Assembly: GCF_020447265.1 (NCBI RefSeq)
Contig: NZ_JAJADR010000002.1
Coordinates: forward strand, 124,001 to 188,000
From: Hymenobacter lucidus
Lineage (GTDB): Bacteria; Bacteroidota; Bacteroidia; Cytophagales; Hymenobacteraceae
DNA length: 64,000 nucleotides
Reading direction: 5' to 3'
Shown here: one piece after another, positions 33,823 through 43,509 of the stretch
How positions within the stretch are numbered: the first letter of the stretch is position 1
How the letters are laid out: each line of letters opens with the position of its first letter
Program-made: the position numbers and the translations under genes
Notes under the pieces: generated by a model
Database searches by the model: none
The model's input: only the letters and a program-made list of their open reading frames with translations
Told to the model about the DNA's origin: nothing

Positions 33823-35235
33823 TTATTCCTTGATAAGCGCCTGGCTACCCGACTGCTTACCGGCTGAGAGACGCATGAAGTACGTGCCTTTCGCCAGCCG
33901 GCTTACGTCCACCTTCTGGCCGCCGTGTACTTTGCTTTTCAGGATAATGCGGCCTGTGGAATCCAGTACTTCCAACCGGGCCTCTTTCACGGTTTCGGGC
34001 AGCTGCACCGTCACGGCGTCTTTGGCCGGCACCGGGTAAGCACTAAAGGCCAGAGCAGTTTGCGGGTTTTTGGCGGCCGTTACGGTAGCCGGGGCCATCA
34101 GCCACTGGTAGGCAGCCGAAAACTCGCGCTTCCAGAACCACTCGGCGTGCTGGCCATCGGCACGAGCGTTAAAGCTCAGGTTGGTAGCCGGTACGCCGCC
34201 GGCCTGCAGCGCGTCGCGCATCTGCTGCATCAGGGGCACCATCGTCTGGCTTTCCTGAGTACCGCTCACGAAGTAAAAGCGCGTGTCGGGCTGGGCCGGG
34301 TGCTGCGCTACGTACTGAAACAGCTGCTGCTCGGCAAACCAGAAAGCCGGCGAAAACACGCCCACTTTGCCATACACAGTTGGGTACTTCAGAGCAGCAT
34401 ACACCGAAATCAGGCCGCCCATGCTGCTGCCGGCAATGCTGGTGTACTCCCGGCCGGTGAGGGTGCGGTAGTTGGTATCAATATAGGGTTTCAGCGTCTG
34501 GGCCATAAAGTCGGCGTACAGGTCACCCTGGCCACCGCCGTACTGGGGGTTATTCCAGGGTGAGTACTCGTTTAGGCGCTGCCCGCCGTCGTTGTCGACG
34601 GCTACCACGATGCAGCCGGTAGCATCGAGGCCCTGCTGCTGGAGCTGGCTCAAGGTTTCGTCCACGCCCCACTCGCCCGAGAAGCTGGTGCAATTGTCGA
34701 ACACGTTCTGGCCGTCGTGCATGTAGAGCACGGGGTAGCGCTTGGTGCTGGTGGCGTAATCGTTGGGCAGATACAGCCACACCCGGCGCGTGCGCCCCAG
34801 CTGCGGAATCTGGAAGGTAGTGCTCATTACCCGCACGTTGGGGCTCAGCGCCGAGGAGGTGCAGCTACTGCCACCCGCCAAGTCTTCCCAGTTCAGTACG
34901 GTGTGGCTCACGGTAGCCGGACCGGTGCCGAAGGTGTAGCTACGGTTGGGCACCGAGCCGTTGGTGGCGTTGGTTTCCACGCTGGCCCAGGCGCCGCGGG
35001 TAAACTTATACTCAATCGTGCCCGTGGTTTGCGGCAGCGTAATCTGGTAGGTGCCGTCGGCGTTTTTAGTCAGGGCGTGGGCGGCGCTGCCGGGGTTCCA
35101 GCTGTTGAAGGAGCCGGCCATATACAGCGTGGCCGTGGCGGGTGTGTTGGCGGGCACGTTGGTGAGCTTGAACGTGACCTGGGCGCGGGCCACCAGAGAA
35201 GCCAGCAGCAGCAGTAGAGTGAGGTGGGATTTCAT
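33823..35235 (-). CDS. T9SS-secreted esterase with N-terminal glucan-binding-like domain
   Basis: This 470-residue protein has a signal peptide (MKSHLTLLLLLASLVARAQ). Residues about 20-115 resemble a starch-binding/CBM48-like domain (ATLYMAGSFNSWNPG, GTIEYKFTRGAW). Residues about 130-375 are an esterase-D-type alpha/beta hydrolase (YPVLYMHDGQNVFD, nucleophile in IAGSSMGGLISVYAAL, His in DGQHAEWFW). The last 80 residues are a T9SS type A sorting domain (AYPVPAKDAVTVQLPE...GTYFMRLSAG). It is probably released outside the cell and acts on an acylated glycan. It lies just upstream of, and divergent from, the SusCDE locus, which suggests a shared substrate. Confidence 0.88.
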   Translation of the reverse strand: MKSHLTLLLLLASLVARAQVTFKLTNVPANTPATATLYMAGSFNSWNPGSAAHALTKNADGTYQITLPQTTGTIEYKFTRGAWASVETNATNGSVPNRSYTFGTGPATVSHTVLNWEDLAGGSSCTSSALSPNVRVMSTTFQIPQLGRTRRVWLYLPNDYATSTKRYPVLYMHDGQNVFDNCTSFSGEWGVDETLSQLQQQGLDATGCIVVAVDNDGGQRLNEYSPWNNPQYGGGQGDLYADFMAQTLKPYIDTNYRTLTGREYTSIAGSSMGGLISVYAALKYPTVYGKVGVFSPAFWFAEQQLFQYVAQHPAQPDTRFYFVSGTQESQTMVPLMQQMRDALQAGGVPATNLSFNARADGQHAEWFWKREFSAAYQWLMAPATVTAAKNPQTALAFSAYPVPAKDAVTVQLPETVKEARLEVLDSTGRIILKSKVHGGQKVDVSRLAKGTYFMRLSAGKQSGSQALIKE

Positions 35236-35867
35236 AGATTAAAAGTACCGGAAATATCCCTCCAAACCAGCTTCTTTCCTGCTCTTGCCCCTGCTTCATA
35301 TGCCTAAAAGCCTCACTGACTTGCAACTAGCCTAGCGGCTGGAAAACACAAAAAATTATCCTGGCTGAATTGGATTCAGCCTCAACTCGGAATTGAGGAA
35401 TTGTCCACTTACAAACGCAGCTCCTGGCCCATCAACAGGCCGCCTGATAGTATAGGACAAATCCAAGGTTGTTGACCCGTCACTTTCGACTGTTTTTAGC
35501 TCAGTTGGTGAAGACCCACTCACTGATTACAGTATTTCTTTCGGGACAAGAGAAAATGAATCGGGCTCATTTTACCTTGTTGGGCCAAATAAATGCGGGT
35601 ATAGATGCCATTTAGGCTTGTGCAAACCTTTGCACTAAAAATAGTCTGAAAACTATTTTAAGAGGTCCGTTAACACGTATTGTATTTATGGTTTTCAAAA
35701 CTTTATCTTGCGTAGTTTATTAACGAGAAAGAAGATACTGCGCCGAGGCAAAACTAGATTAAATTGAGTTCCGTAGGTTTCAATTTAGTCGAGGTCTGTT
35801 TCCGCATGGTAACCTCCCACTCACTGGCCTGGCCAGCTAAAAAATTCCCTCTCCTAACCCATTCTCA
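35236..35867. other. Long divergent intergenic region upstream of susC
   Basis: There is no gene here. It is much more AT-rich than the flanks, especially 35560-35760. It holds a susC promoter candidate (35680-35715) and an 11-bp inverted repeat in the likely leader (35757-35767 with 35780-35790, one mismatch, 12-bp spacer), which could be a regulator site or a transcript stem. No small RNA or peptide could be supported. Confidence 0.6.
35680..35715 (+). promoter_or_regulatory. susC promoter candidate with TTGCGTA motif
   Basis: TTG at 35680-35682, then a 21-bp spacer, then TATCTTG within TTTATCTTGCGTAG (35702-35715). The same 14-bp pattern occurs before the amylase gene (47360-47373, minus) and the T9SS gene (43167-43180, minus). 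A start near 35720 would leave a leader of about 150 nt. Confidence 0.5.
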
Positions 35868-38840
35868 ATGAAACACACTTACCTAGCGAAACTACTGTTT
35901 CTGCTACTCTTCGTTTGTACCGGATTTACCGGTGCATTCGCCCAGACTGGCGCCGTGAGCGGCCGGATCCTGGACGAAAAGAGCCAAGGGGTACCCGGTG
36001 CGACTGTTCTGATTGAAGGCACTACGCTGGGAAGCTCAACCAATGCCGATGGCACGTACCTGATTCAGAACGTGCCGGCTGGTGCCCAAACGCTGGTAAG
36101 CTCATTCGTGGGCTACAACACCAAGCGGCAGCCCATCACCGTAACGGCCGGCCAGACGACCACGCTGGGCGACCTGGCGCTGGCCGAAAACACGACCCTG
36201 CTGAGCGAGGCCGTAGTAGTAGGCTACGGTACGCAGCGCCGCCAGGACGTAACCGGCTCCATTGCTACCGTGTCGGAAAAGCAGTTTGTGCAGGGCCAGG
36301 TAACCAACCCCGAGCAGCTGATCCAAGGCAAAGTAGCGGGCGTGCAAATCACCCCCGGTGGCGGTGCTCCCGGCTCGGCTTCTCAGATCCGCATCCGCGG
36401 TGGCTCGTCGCTGAACGCCAACAACGACCCGCTGATCGTAATCGACGGTGTACCAGTTGATAACTCCGAGAACAAAGGCGTTTCGAACCCCCTCACGCTG
36501 GTGAACCCCAACGACATCGAGACGTTCACCGTGCTGAAAGATGCCTCGGCTACCGCCATTTACGGTTCGCGCGCTTCCAACGGTGTTATCCTGATTACGA
36601 CCAAGAAAGGCCTTTCGGGCGAAAAGCTGCGCGTGAATTTCAACTCGCAGGCTTCCATTTCGAAGAAAACCAAGACTATCGACGTCCTCTCGACCGATGA
36701 GTTCCGCAACGTAGTAAATACGTACGGCACCGCCTCCCAAAAGGCGCTGCTCGGCAACAGCAACACCAACTGGCAGGAAGAAATCTTCCGCACTGCTACC
36801 ACCTTCGACAACAACCTGAGCCTGATTGGCTCGGTTGGTCCGGTGCCTATCCGCGCTTCGGTGGGCAACACGGTTCAGCAAGGTATTCTGCTGACCAACA
36901 AGCTGAACCGTAACACGGGCTCTATCAGCATCTCGCCGATGCTGCTCGACAACCACCTGCGCATCGATATCAACGCCAAAGGCAGCTGGGTAGACAACAC
37001 CTTCGCCGATGCCGCTGCTATCGGCAATGCCGCCCGCTTCGACCCAACTCAATCTATTCTGAGCGGCGACGACACCCGTTTCGGTGGCTACTTCGAGTGG
37101 CTCAACGGTGACAAAACCCTGAACCCCAACGGCACGAAGAACCCGATTGCCCAGCTGAACCAGAAGCGTGACCGCAGCACCGCTAAGCGCGGCATCGGTA
37201 ACATCCAGTTCGACTACAAATTCCACTTCCTGCCCGAGCTGCGGGCCAACCTGAACCTGGGCTACGACATGCTGCGCAGCAACGGCTCGACCAACGTGCC
37301 CGCTTTTGCTGCCATCGAATTCGCCAACAAAGGTGCCAACAACATCTACTCCCAGAAGAAGGACAACAAGCTTCTGGACTTCTACCTGGAGTATGCCAAG
37401 CAGTTTGGCGAAAGCCGCGTAACGGTATTGGGCGGTTATTCTTACCAGGACTTTATCCGCGACCAGCCCCTGGACTCGTACCAGGCCTCGGCCGATGGCA
37501 CGGTTATCAAGCCCGCTTTCCCCTTCAAGACTCAGTACACGCTGGTTTCGTTCTTCGGTCGTCTGAACTACAACTTTAAGGACCGCTACTCGCTGACAGC
37601 TACGCTTCGTAACGACGGCTCGTCGCGCTTCATCGAAGGGGAGCAGTTTGGCCTCTTCCCCGCCGTTGGTCTGGCCTGGCGCATCAAGGAAGAAGACTTC
37701 CTGAAAAGCTCTAGCCTGTTCTCCGACTTGAAACTGCGCGTAGGCTACGGCGTTACGGGTCAGCAGGATATCGAGAGCATCGTGGGCAACTACCCCTTCC
37801 TGGGCCGCTACACCTACGGCGAAAACTCGGCTTCCTACCAGTTTGGCACCGCGTTCCAGAACACGCTGCGCGCTGAAGGCTACAACCAGTCGCTGAAGTG
37901 GGAAGAAACCACGACCTACAACGCTGGTATCGACTACGGCTTCTTGGACAACCGCATCACCGGTACCATCGACGTATACCTGCGTCGCTCAGACGACCTG
38001 CTGGCTAAGATTGCCCCAGCGGCCCTCACGAACCTGACCAACGAGTTTGCCTACAACATTGGCAGCCTCGAAAACAAGGGTATCGAGTTTTCGCTGATTA
38101 CCAATGCCGTGCGCACTAGCGACCTGAACCTGAACCTGAACTTCAACGCTACTTACAACGAGAACGAAATTACGGATCTGGGCAAATCCCTGCCCGGCTT
38201 CCAGGGCTACGCCGTGGGTGGCATCGGTGGGGGTGTTGGCAACAACATTCAGGTGAACTCGGTAGGTTACCCAGCCAACTCGTTCTACGTGCAGAAGCAG
38301 GTGTATGACGCCAATGGCCGGCCAATCGAAGGCCTGTACGCTGATCTGAACGGCGACGGCAAGAGCACCATCGACGACCGGTACCGCTACAAGTCGCCCG
38401 CGCCGAAAGTAACGCTGGGCTTCGGCTCCAACGCTACCTACAAGAAGCTGGACCTGGCTTTCACGCTGCGTGCCAACCTGGGCAACTACGTGTATAACAA
38501 CATCAACTCGCAGCAGGCTGCCCTCACGGGTATTTCCACCAACGGCTTCCTGCAGAACCTTACCCCCGACTTCAACAACTCCAACTTCCGCGCTTACCAG
38601 CTGTTCTCTGATTACTACATCGAGAATGCCTCGTTCCTGCGCATGGACAACGTGACGCTGGGTTACAACCTGCGTAGCGCCGCCGACAGCAAGCCAAGTA
38701 TCCGGATAACGGCCGCGGTGCAGAATATCTTTACCATCACGAAGTACTCGGGCCTTGATCCGGAGATTTCGAATGGTATCGACAATAACTTCTACCCCCG
38801 CCCCCGCACCTTCACGGTGGGTCTCAATCTAGGTTTCTAA
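35868..38840 (+). CDS. susC: SusC/RagA family TonB-linked outer membrane transporter
   Basis: This 990-residue outer-membrane transporter imports oligosaccharides with the SusD lipoprotein. It has a signal peptide (MKHTYLAKLLFLLLFVCTGF...FAQ) and a carboxypeptidase-regulatory-like domain about 28-110 (GRILDEKSQGVPGATVLIEGTTLGS). A TonB-box-like TLLSEAVVVGYGTQRR precedes the plug (VAGVQITPGGGAPGSASQIRIRGG, DPLIVIDGVPVDN), then a 22-strand-type barrel that ends FTVGLNLGF. It is the first gene of susC-susD-susE. Substrate assignment to starch or another alpha-glucan rests on the nearby amylase. Confidence 0.93.
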   Translation: MKHTYLAKLLFLLLFVCTGFTGAFAQTGAVSGRILDEKSQGVPGATVLIEGTTLGSSTNADGTYLIQNVPAGAQTLVSSFVGYNTKRQPITVTAGQTTTLGDLALAENTTLLSEAVVVGYGTQRRQDVTGSIATVSEKQFVQGQVTNPEQLIQGKVAGVQITPGGGAPGSASQIRIRGGSSLNANNDPLIVIDGVPVDNSENKGVSNPLTLVNPNDIETFTVLKDASATAIYGSRASNGVILITTKKGLSGEKLRVNFNSQASISKKTKTIDVLSTDEFRNVVNTYGTASQKALLGNSNTNWQEEIFRTATTFDNNLSLIGSVGPVPIRASVGNTVQQGILLTNKLNRNTGSISISPMLLDNHLRIDINAKGSWVDNTFADAAAIGNAARFDPTQSILSGDDTRFGGYFEWLNGDKTLNPNGTKNPIAQLNQKRDRSTAKRGIGNIQFDYKFHFLPELRANLNLGYDMLRSNGSTNVPAFAAIEFANKGANNIYSQKKDNKLLDFYLEYAKQFGESRVTVLGGYSYQDFIRDQPLDSYQASADGTVIKPAFPFKTQYTLVSFFGRLNYNFKDRYSLTATLRNDGSSRFIEGEQFGLFPAVGLAWRIKEEDFLKSSSLFSDLKLRVGYGVTGQQDIESIVGNYPFLGRYTYGENSASYQFGTAFQNTLRAEGYNQSLKWEETTTYNAGIDYGFLDNRITGTIDVYLRRSDDLLAKIAPAALTNLTNEFAYNIGSLENKGIEFSLITNAVRTSDLNLNLNFNATYNENEITDLGKSLPGFQGYAVGGIGGGVGNNIQVNSVGYPANSFYVQKQVYDANGRPIEGLYADLNGDGKSTIDDRYRYKSPAPKVTLGFGSNATYKKLDLAFTLRANLGNYVYNNINSQQAALTGISTNGFLQNLTPDFNNSNFRAYQLFSDYYIENASFLRMDNVTLGYNLRSAADSKPSIRITAAVQNIFTITKYSGLDPEISNGIDNNFYPRPRTFTVGLNLGF

Positions 38841-38864
38841 ATCGTACGTACGTACTGCAAAAAA

Positions 38865-40478
38865 ATGAAAAAGACCTTTGTAAGACGCTTTGCGACCCTA
38901 GCGGTTGCCGGCTCTCTACTCGGCGCTGCGACGACTTCCTGCGTAGGAGACCTCGACCGTGACCCGTTTAATGAAGTTACCTCCGACGTAGTATATTCTG
39001 ATCCGGCCAACTACAAGCCTATCCTGGCCAAGCTCTACGCGGGCCTAGCCCTGAGTGGCCAGACCGGCCCTTCGGGCAAGCCCGACCTGTCGGGTGTAGA
39101 TGAAGGCTTCTCCAACTATATCCGCCAGTACTGGTCGATTCAGGAGCTGCCCACCGACGAGGCCGTTATTGCCTGGGGCGACGATGGCCTGCAGGACTAC
39201 CACCTGATGAACTGGACGGCTAACAACCCGTTCATCCGGTCGATGTACAACCGCATCTTCTACCAGATTGCTGCCTGCAACGAGTACATCCGCGAAACCA
39301 AGGATGACAAGCTCAGCAGCCGCAACATCACCGGTGCCAATCTGGAGAACATCAAGAAGTATCGCGCTGAGGCTCGCTTCCTGCGCGCCCTGAGCTACTA
39401 CCACGCGCTGGACCTGTTCGGTAAGTCGCCTTTTGCCGACGAGAACGACCAGATCGGCGCCTTCACACCCCGTCAGATTTCGCGTGCCGATTTGTTCGCC
39501 TACGTCGAGTCGGAGCTGAAAGCCATTGAAACCGAGTTGGTGGGTGCCCGCCAAAACGAGTATGCTCGCGTAGACCAGGCCGCCGCCTGGATGCTGCTGG
39601 CTAAGCTGTACCTGAACGCGGAAGTGTATACGGGCACGCCCCGCTACACCGATGCGGTAACGTATTCCAGCAAGGTTATCGGCGCTGGCTACGCGCTGCA
39701 GACCACCGCTACGGCGAAGTCGTCGGCTTATGGCCGCAACTTCCTGGCCGACAACAACACGTCGCCCGAGATTATCTTCCCGGTAGCTTTCGACGGCATA
39801 TCGACGAAAGGCTATGGCGGCACCACCTTCATCATCCACGCCAGTGTGGGCGGCGACATGCCGGCCGCTGCTTTCGGCGTTGATGGCGGCTGGGGCGGTA
39901 CGCGCACCACGCGTGCTCTGTTCAACCTCTTCCCCGATACGGCTGCTGACCGCCGGGGCCGGTTCTTTACCAAGGGTCAAAAACTGGAAATCGACAACCT
40001 GACCGAGTTTAAGGACGGACTGGGCGTTGTTAAGTTCAAGAATGTGAAATCGGATGGTGCCGTGGGCAAAGACCTGGTCTTCCCCGACACCGACTTCCCC
40101 ATGTTCCGCTTGGCTGATGCGTACCTAATGTATGCCGAAGCTGTGCTGCGTGGCGGCACGGGCGGAACTACTACGCAAGCCTTGAGCTACGTGAATGCCC
40201 TGCGCAACCGGGCCTTCGTTGGCAACGGCGGCGACATCACCGCTTCGCAGCTGACCCTGGACTTTATTCTGGATGAGCGCGGCCGCGAGCTGCACTGGGA
40301 AGGCCACCGTCGTACCGACCTGATCCGCTTCAAGAAGTTCACCACGGCCGCCTACATCTGGCCCTGGAAAGGTGGTGTAAAGGAAGGTCGTTCTGTTTCG
40401 GAAAACCTGAACGTATTCCCGATTCCGTCGACGGATCTGGTGGCTAACCCCAACCTGACCCAGAACACGGGCTACTAA
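38865..40478 (+). CDS. susD: RagB/SusD family glycan-binding lipoprotein
   Basis: This 537-residue surface lipoprotein has a signal peptide with lipobox (AATTSC, Cys near residue 26) followed by the acidic LDRDPFNEV segment typical of surface export. Helical SusD core features are IAACNEYIRETKD, YRAEARFLRALSYYHALDLFG and a C-terminal DFILDERGRELHWEGHRRTDLIRF. It acts as the lid of the SusC channel and binds the glycan. It lies 24 bp after susC, clearly in the same operon. Confidence 0.93.
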   Translation: MKKTFVRRFATLAVAGSLLGAATTSCVGDLDRDPFNEVTSDVVYSDPANYKPILAKLYAGLALSGQTGPSGKPDLSGVDEGFSNYIRQYWSIQELPTDEAVIAWGDDGLQDYHLMNWTANNPFIRSMYNRIFYQIAACNEYIRETKDDKLSSRNITGANLENIKKYRAEARFLRALSYYHALDLFGKSPFADENDQIGAFTPRQISRADLFAYVESELKAIETELVGARQNEYARVDQAAAWMLLAKLYLNAEVYTGTPRYTDAVTYSSKVIGAGYALQTTATAKSSAYGRNFLADNNTSPEIIFPVAFDGISTKGYGGTTFIIHASVGGDMPAAAFGVDGGWGGTRTTRALFNLFPDTAADRRGRFFTKGQKLEIDNLTEFKDGLGVVKFKNVKSDGAVGKDLVFPDTDFPMFRLADAYLMYAEAVLRGGTGGTTTQALSYVNALRNRAFVGNGGDITASQLTLDFILDERGRELHWEGHRRTDLIRFKKFTTAAYIWPWKGGVKEGRSVSENLNVFPIPSTDLVANPNLTQNTGY

Positions 40479-40554
40479 CCCAAGCGTTTTTCGGCGGCGG
40501 GAACTTCCTGCAGGTTCCCGCCGCTTTAGAATCACCTAACTCATAAAAATTCCC

Positions 40555-41343
40555 ATGAAAAACTGGCTTACCCGAATTGTCGGTCTATGCGCTGCCGTGG
40601 TCCTGATGTCTTCTTGCGAGAAGGACGAGGTCAAGGTGACGGCAGAACCCGGCTCCGCCCCTGTCCTGACGGCCTCCGCCACGGCAGTTGATCTGAAGAA
40701 AGAAGACGCCGACAAAGTAGCCGTAACCTACAGCTGGACGCCCATCACGCTGACCTTCAGCGAAGCCGGCTTCCCGGCCACGATGACCTACACGCTGCAA
40801 TTTGCCAAGAAAGGCACCAACTTCGCCACCACCAAGGACGTTGACGCCAGCGGTGTTGTGCGTAAGGCCTTTACCGTGTCGGAAGTGAATGCCCTTTTTA
40901 AAGACCTGGGCTTCCCCATCGGCCAGCCCGCCCAACTCGATGTGCGCCTGAAGTCTTCGTATTCTGCCAACGTAGCCCCGTATACCACCGCCCTGACCTC
41001 GTTGAGCGGCACTCCCTACGAGTCGCGCGAATTGCCGGCTCTGGTATGGGGTCTGATTGGCCCAGCCGGCAAAGGGTGGGACACCGATGTGGTAATGGAC
41101 TACGACTACGACAAGAAAGTCTGGACGCTGACTACGGATTTGAAAGCCGACCTTTTTAAGTTCCGTGCCAATAAGGCTTGGACCGTTAACCTGGGTGATG
41201 AAGGCCCTAATGGTTCTCCAGCCAAAGATGGTCCTCTAAAAGCAAGCGGCGGTGACATCAAACTTGCTGAAGCTGGTAACTACACCATTACGCTGGACTA
41301 CAACGCTACTCCGAAGCCCACTTACACGATCAAGAAGAACTAA
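40555..41343 (+). CDS. SusE-like outer membrane starch-binding lipoprotein
   Basis: This 262-residue lipoprotein has a signal peptide and lipobox (LMSSC, Cys near residue 22). The N-terminal Ig-like SusE domain has ATAVDLKKEDADKVAVTYSWTPITL, and the C-terminal part (ALVWGLIGPAGKGWDTDVVMDYDYDKKVWTLTTDL, YTITLDYNATPKPTYTIKK) is of SusE/SusF carbohydrate-binding type. It is shorter than Bacteroides SusE (about 390), with one binding domain instead of two. It is the third gene of the operon, 76 bp after susD, and followed by a terminator. Confidence 0.88.
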   Translation: MKNWLTRIVGLCAAVVLMSSCEKDEVKVTAEPGSAPVLTASATAVDLKKEDADKVAVTYSWTPITLTFSEAGFPATMTYTLQFAKKGTNFATTKDVDASGVVRKAFTVSEVNALFKDLGFPIGQPAQLDVRLKSSYSANVAPYTTALTSLSGTPYESRELPALVWGLIGPAGKGWDTDVVMDYDYDKKVWTLTTDLKADLFKFRANKAWTVNLGDEGPNGSPAKDGPLKASGGDIKLAEAGNYTITLDYNATPKPTYTIKKN

Positions 41344-41367
41344 GCTTGATTCAAGTTTAGTACACAG

Positions 41368-41400
41368 GAAAAAGGCCGCTGAAATTCAGTGGCCTTTTTC
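41368..41400 (+). terminator. Terminator of the susCDE operon
   Basis: GAAAAAGGCCGCTGA (41368-41382) pairs with TCAGTGGCCTTTTTC (41386-41400) and is followed by TTTTTG. A three-base loop closes it. Confidence 0.85.
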
Positions 41401-41821
41401 TTTTTGTTTAGTGCCGTTTCGGTGTCGTTGTGTGGTAGCCACTTTGTAGCTTATGCTCCAGCTACTGGCCACACGGCCTCTCCCAGACCTGCTTTGGTAT
41501 GATTCAAAGTCAATCAATCCACGTCTGATTATGGCAGAACTGCTCTGCTTGGTGCGGCATGTACTACGCCCGCCGTAAAGCAGTTGGCTGAGCAAGCAAA
41601 GTGGCCATTGGCCCAGTCTATGCACGAATCTTGGCTCTTGGCGGCTGCGCCGTTATGCCGCCTGCAGTACCGTAACCGGGACGCCACTGGCCGCTTAGCC
41701 TGCTCCAAAATCACATCTGTATAGGAGCAATAACCCAATACCATCGACTCGTGAAGTCAGTAACCACTGCTTACTAGTTTACGGCAGCCGAGTACAGTGC
41801 GGGCCACAACAACCCACAAAA
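41401..41821. other. Region of unknown content between terminators
   Basis: About 420 bp between two terminators, with no convincing gene. Short frames on the minus strand (up to 79 codons) lack recognisable motifs. The base composition is lower in GC than neighbouring genes and no repeat was found. It may be remains of a decayed gene or a small RNA locus, but nothing supports either. Confidence 0.3.
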
Positions 41822-41850
41822 AAAAGCCCGCTGCTGAGCAGCGGGCTTTT
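41822..41850. terminator. Bidirectional terminator
   Basis: AAAAGCCCGCTGC pairs with GCAGCGGGCTTTT, with a 3-nt loop and extra A residues upstream. It is 21 bp beyond the stop of the minus-strand T9SS gene. Confidence 0.88.
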
Positions 41851-41870
41851 CAGTTTGGTGAAGGCTATAA

Positions 41871-43076
41871 TTACAGCAGTACTACTTTGCGAGTAGAAGT
41901 AAGGTCGCCAACCTGCACTTTTACCATGTAGGTGCCGGCCGATACGTCCTGTGAGCTTACCGTAGCATTGTGGAAACCGGCTGGCTTGATGCCATCCTGG
42001 AGCGTGCGCACGGTGCGGCCCATCAGATCGGTCAGGGTCACGGTTACCGGCTGGTTTTTGCTCAGCACCTGGTAGGTTACCGTGGCACTGCCGGCGGTGG
42101 GGTTCGGGAATACGCTCATGGCCACGGCGGCATCGGCGGCGCTACGGCTGCTGAGTACTACCACGTTCACGGTAGCCGACTGGGTACCGGCTTTGGTCGT
42201 AAAGTCGGGACGGTTTTCGAGGTTGGTATTGCCGTTGCCGGTGATTTCCGGAATTACATCCGACGACCAGTAGCCGCCGTTGGCCACGTAGCCCGACATC
42301 AGGCGAATGATACTGGCTCCCGAAGGCAGGCCCAGCGCCGTGCGGTCCAGCTCAATTTCCCAGCCGTAGGAACCGGCGCTGCCGGGGTTGGTGGCCGTAT
42401 TGCCAGGGTTGCCAGCACCAGGGTTGGTGGCCGGGAAGTTAGCTACCAAGCTACCGCTAACCGAGTTGCGGTAAGCCATGCGGGCGTTGGCAAAACGGGT
42501 GAAAGCACCCGTAGGAGCCGTAATAGCCGTAGCCGCGCCGGTTACGGGAATGTTGGGCGCAAGCGTGGTGGTGGTGCCAGCGGTGGCCGACGTGAATACC
42601 AAGGCCTGGGGAATATAAGCAGCGGCGTCGCCTTTGAGGGCCAGCGCCATATCCACTTCCTGGTCCATTTTCGTGCCTGCCACTCCTGGGTCTGAGCCTT
42701 TCACCTCAAACATGGTCTGGGCCGTGGTGCTGGTGCCGGTAATGGTTGGCAGGGCCGTGCCGGCCGGTACGCCCGATACGTTGGGCAGGTCCATATAGAG
42801 TTGGAAGCCGTTGCCAGAGTTCTGCATCGTGCCGGCCACGAACACGTAAAGCTTGGAGCTGCTGTTGGCAGCATACATGCTCAGCAGGCCCCAGTTGCCG
42901 AAGCCACCATTCTCGATGTGCGGCGTGTTAAAGCGGCCCAGCAGCGAGTAGCGGCCCGTGTTAGCAGCTCCGATTTCAGCAGCGTCCACAACGCCGTCAA
43001 CGGTAATTTGAGCCTGGGCTTCAAAAGCGGTAGCCGACAGCAGCCCTAAGGTTGCGAGAGTAAAAATTTTCTTCAT
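41871..43076 (-). CDS. T9SS-secreted protein of unknown function in the starch locus
   Basis: This 401-residue protein has a signal peptide (MKKIFTLATLGLLSATAFEAQAQ) and a T9SS type A sorting domain (about 320-401: VAMSVFPNPTAGSATVTYQVLSKNQPVTVTLTDLMG...GTYMVKVQVG). The middle (TVDGVVDAAEIGAANTGRYSLLGRF, KLYVFVAGTMQNSGNGFQLYMDLP) resembles surface glycan- or matrix-binding domains, but I could not name the family. It shares the TTGCGTA promoter motif with susC and the amylase gene, so co-regulation is likely. Confidence 0.8.
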   Translation of the reverse strand: MKKIFTLATLGLLSATAFEAQAQITVDGVVDAAEIGAANTGRYSLLGRFNTPHIENGGFGNWGLLSMYAANSSSKLYVFVAGTMQNSGNGFQLYMDLPNVSGVPAGTALPTITGTSTTAQTMFEVKGSDPGVAGTKMDQEVDMALALKGDAAAYIPQALVFTSATAGTTTTLAPNIPVTGAATAITAPTGAFTRFANARMAYRNSVSGSLVANFPATNPGAGNPGNTATNPGSAGSYGWEIELDRTALGLPSGASIIRLMSGYVANGGYWSSDVIPEITGNGNTNLENRPDFTTKAGTQSATVNVVVLSSRSAADAAVAMSVFPNPTAGSATVTYQVLSKNQPVTVTLTDLMGRTVRTLQDGIKPAGFHNATVSSQDVSAGTYMVKVQVGDLTSTRKVVLL

Positions 43077-43509
43077 AGGAGTTGGTGAGAATTGGGTAAT
43101 GGGTGAAAAAACGCGGTTGAGCTTACCCGCTCAGAGCCCTGCAGCAGGTAGTCGGAAGTAAATATACTACGCAAATTATAAAATAAAATAGGCGTGAGTT
43201 ATTACTTACTATTCCCCAAAAATCAACTTTCCCAATGCTGGCTATCTGGCTTATAATCTAGTTTTTAACGATTTTCTACCGAATTCAGCGCCGTCGGCAC
43301 TATCCTAATATTCGGATAAAGTACTGCGGCAATGTGCTACGTTTCGGCGAACGTGCTAGCTTCGCAACCAAATAGCATACTGCCGACCTTCGGCCGCAAG
43401 CTATTTGCCGCGGTAAGTATAGCGGTACTCACAGGCCCGGTAATTCGGGTTGGGCAGTCTCTCAGCTGCCTTTTTCGGCCTTTCTCTTCACTACTTTATT
43501 ACCTACCGT
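43077..43509. other. Divergent intergenic region with two promoters
   Basis: No gene here. It is AT-rich from 43150 to 43320. The minus-strand promoter motif of the T9SS gene is at 43167-43180. For the kinase gene, TAGCTTCG at about 43357-43364 is a possible -7 box. No other structure was seen. Confidence 0.5.
43167..43180 (-). promoter_or_regulatory. TTGCGTA promoter motif of the T9SS gene
   Basis: The minus strand reads TATAATTTGCGTAG, close to TTTATCTTGCGTAG before susC and TTTAACTTGCGTAA before the amylase gene. It lies about 90 bp upstream of the start codon. No good -33 element was seen at the usual distance. Confidence 0.45.

Noticed and set aside
36102-37226. Minus-strand frame of 374 codons
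   Set aside because: Antisense shadow of susC; no domain is recognisable.
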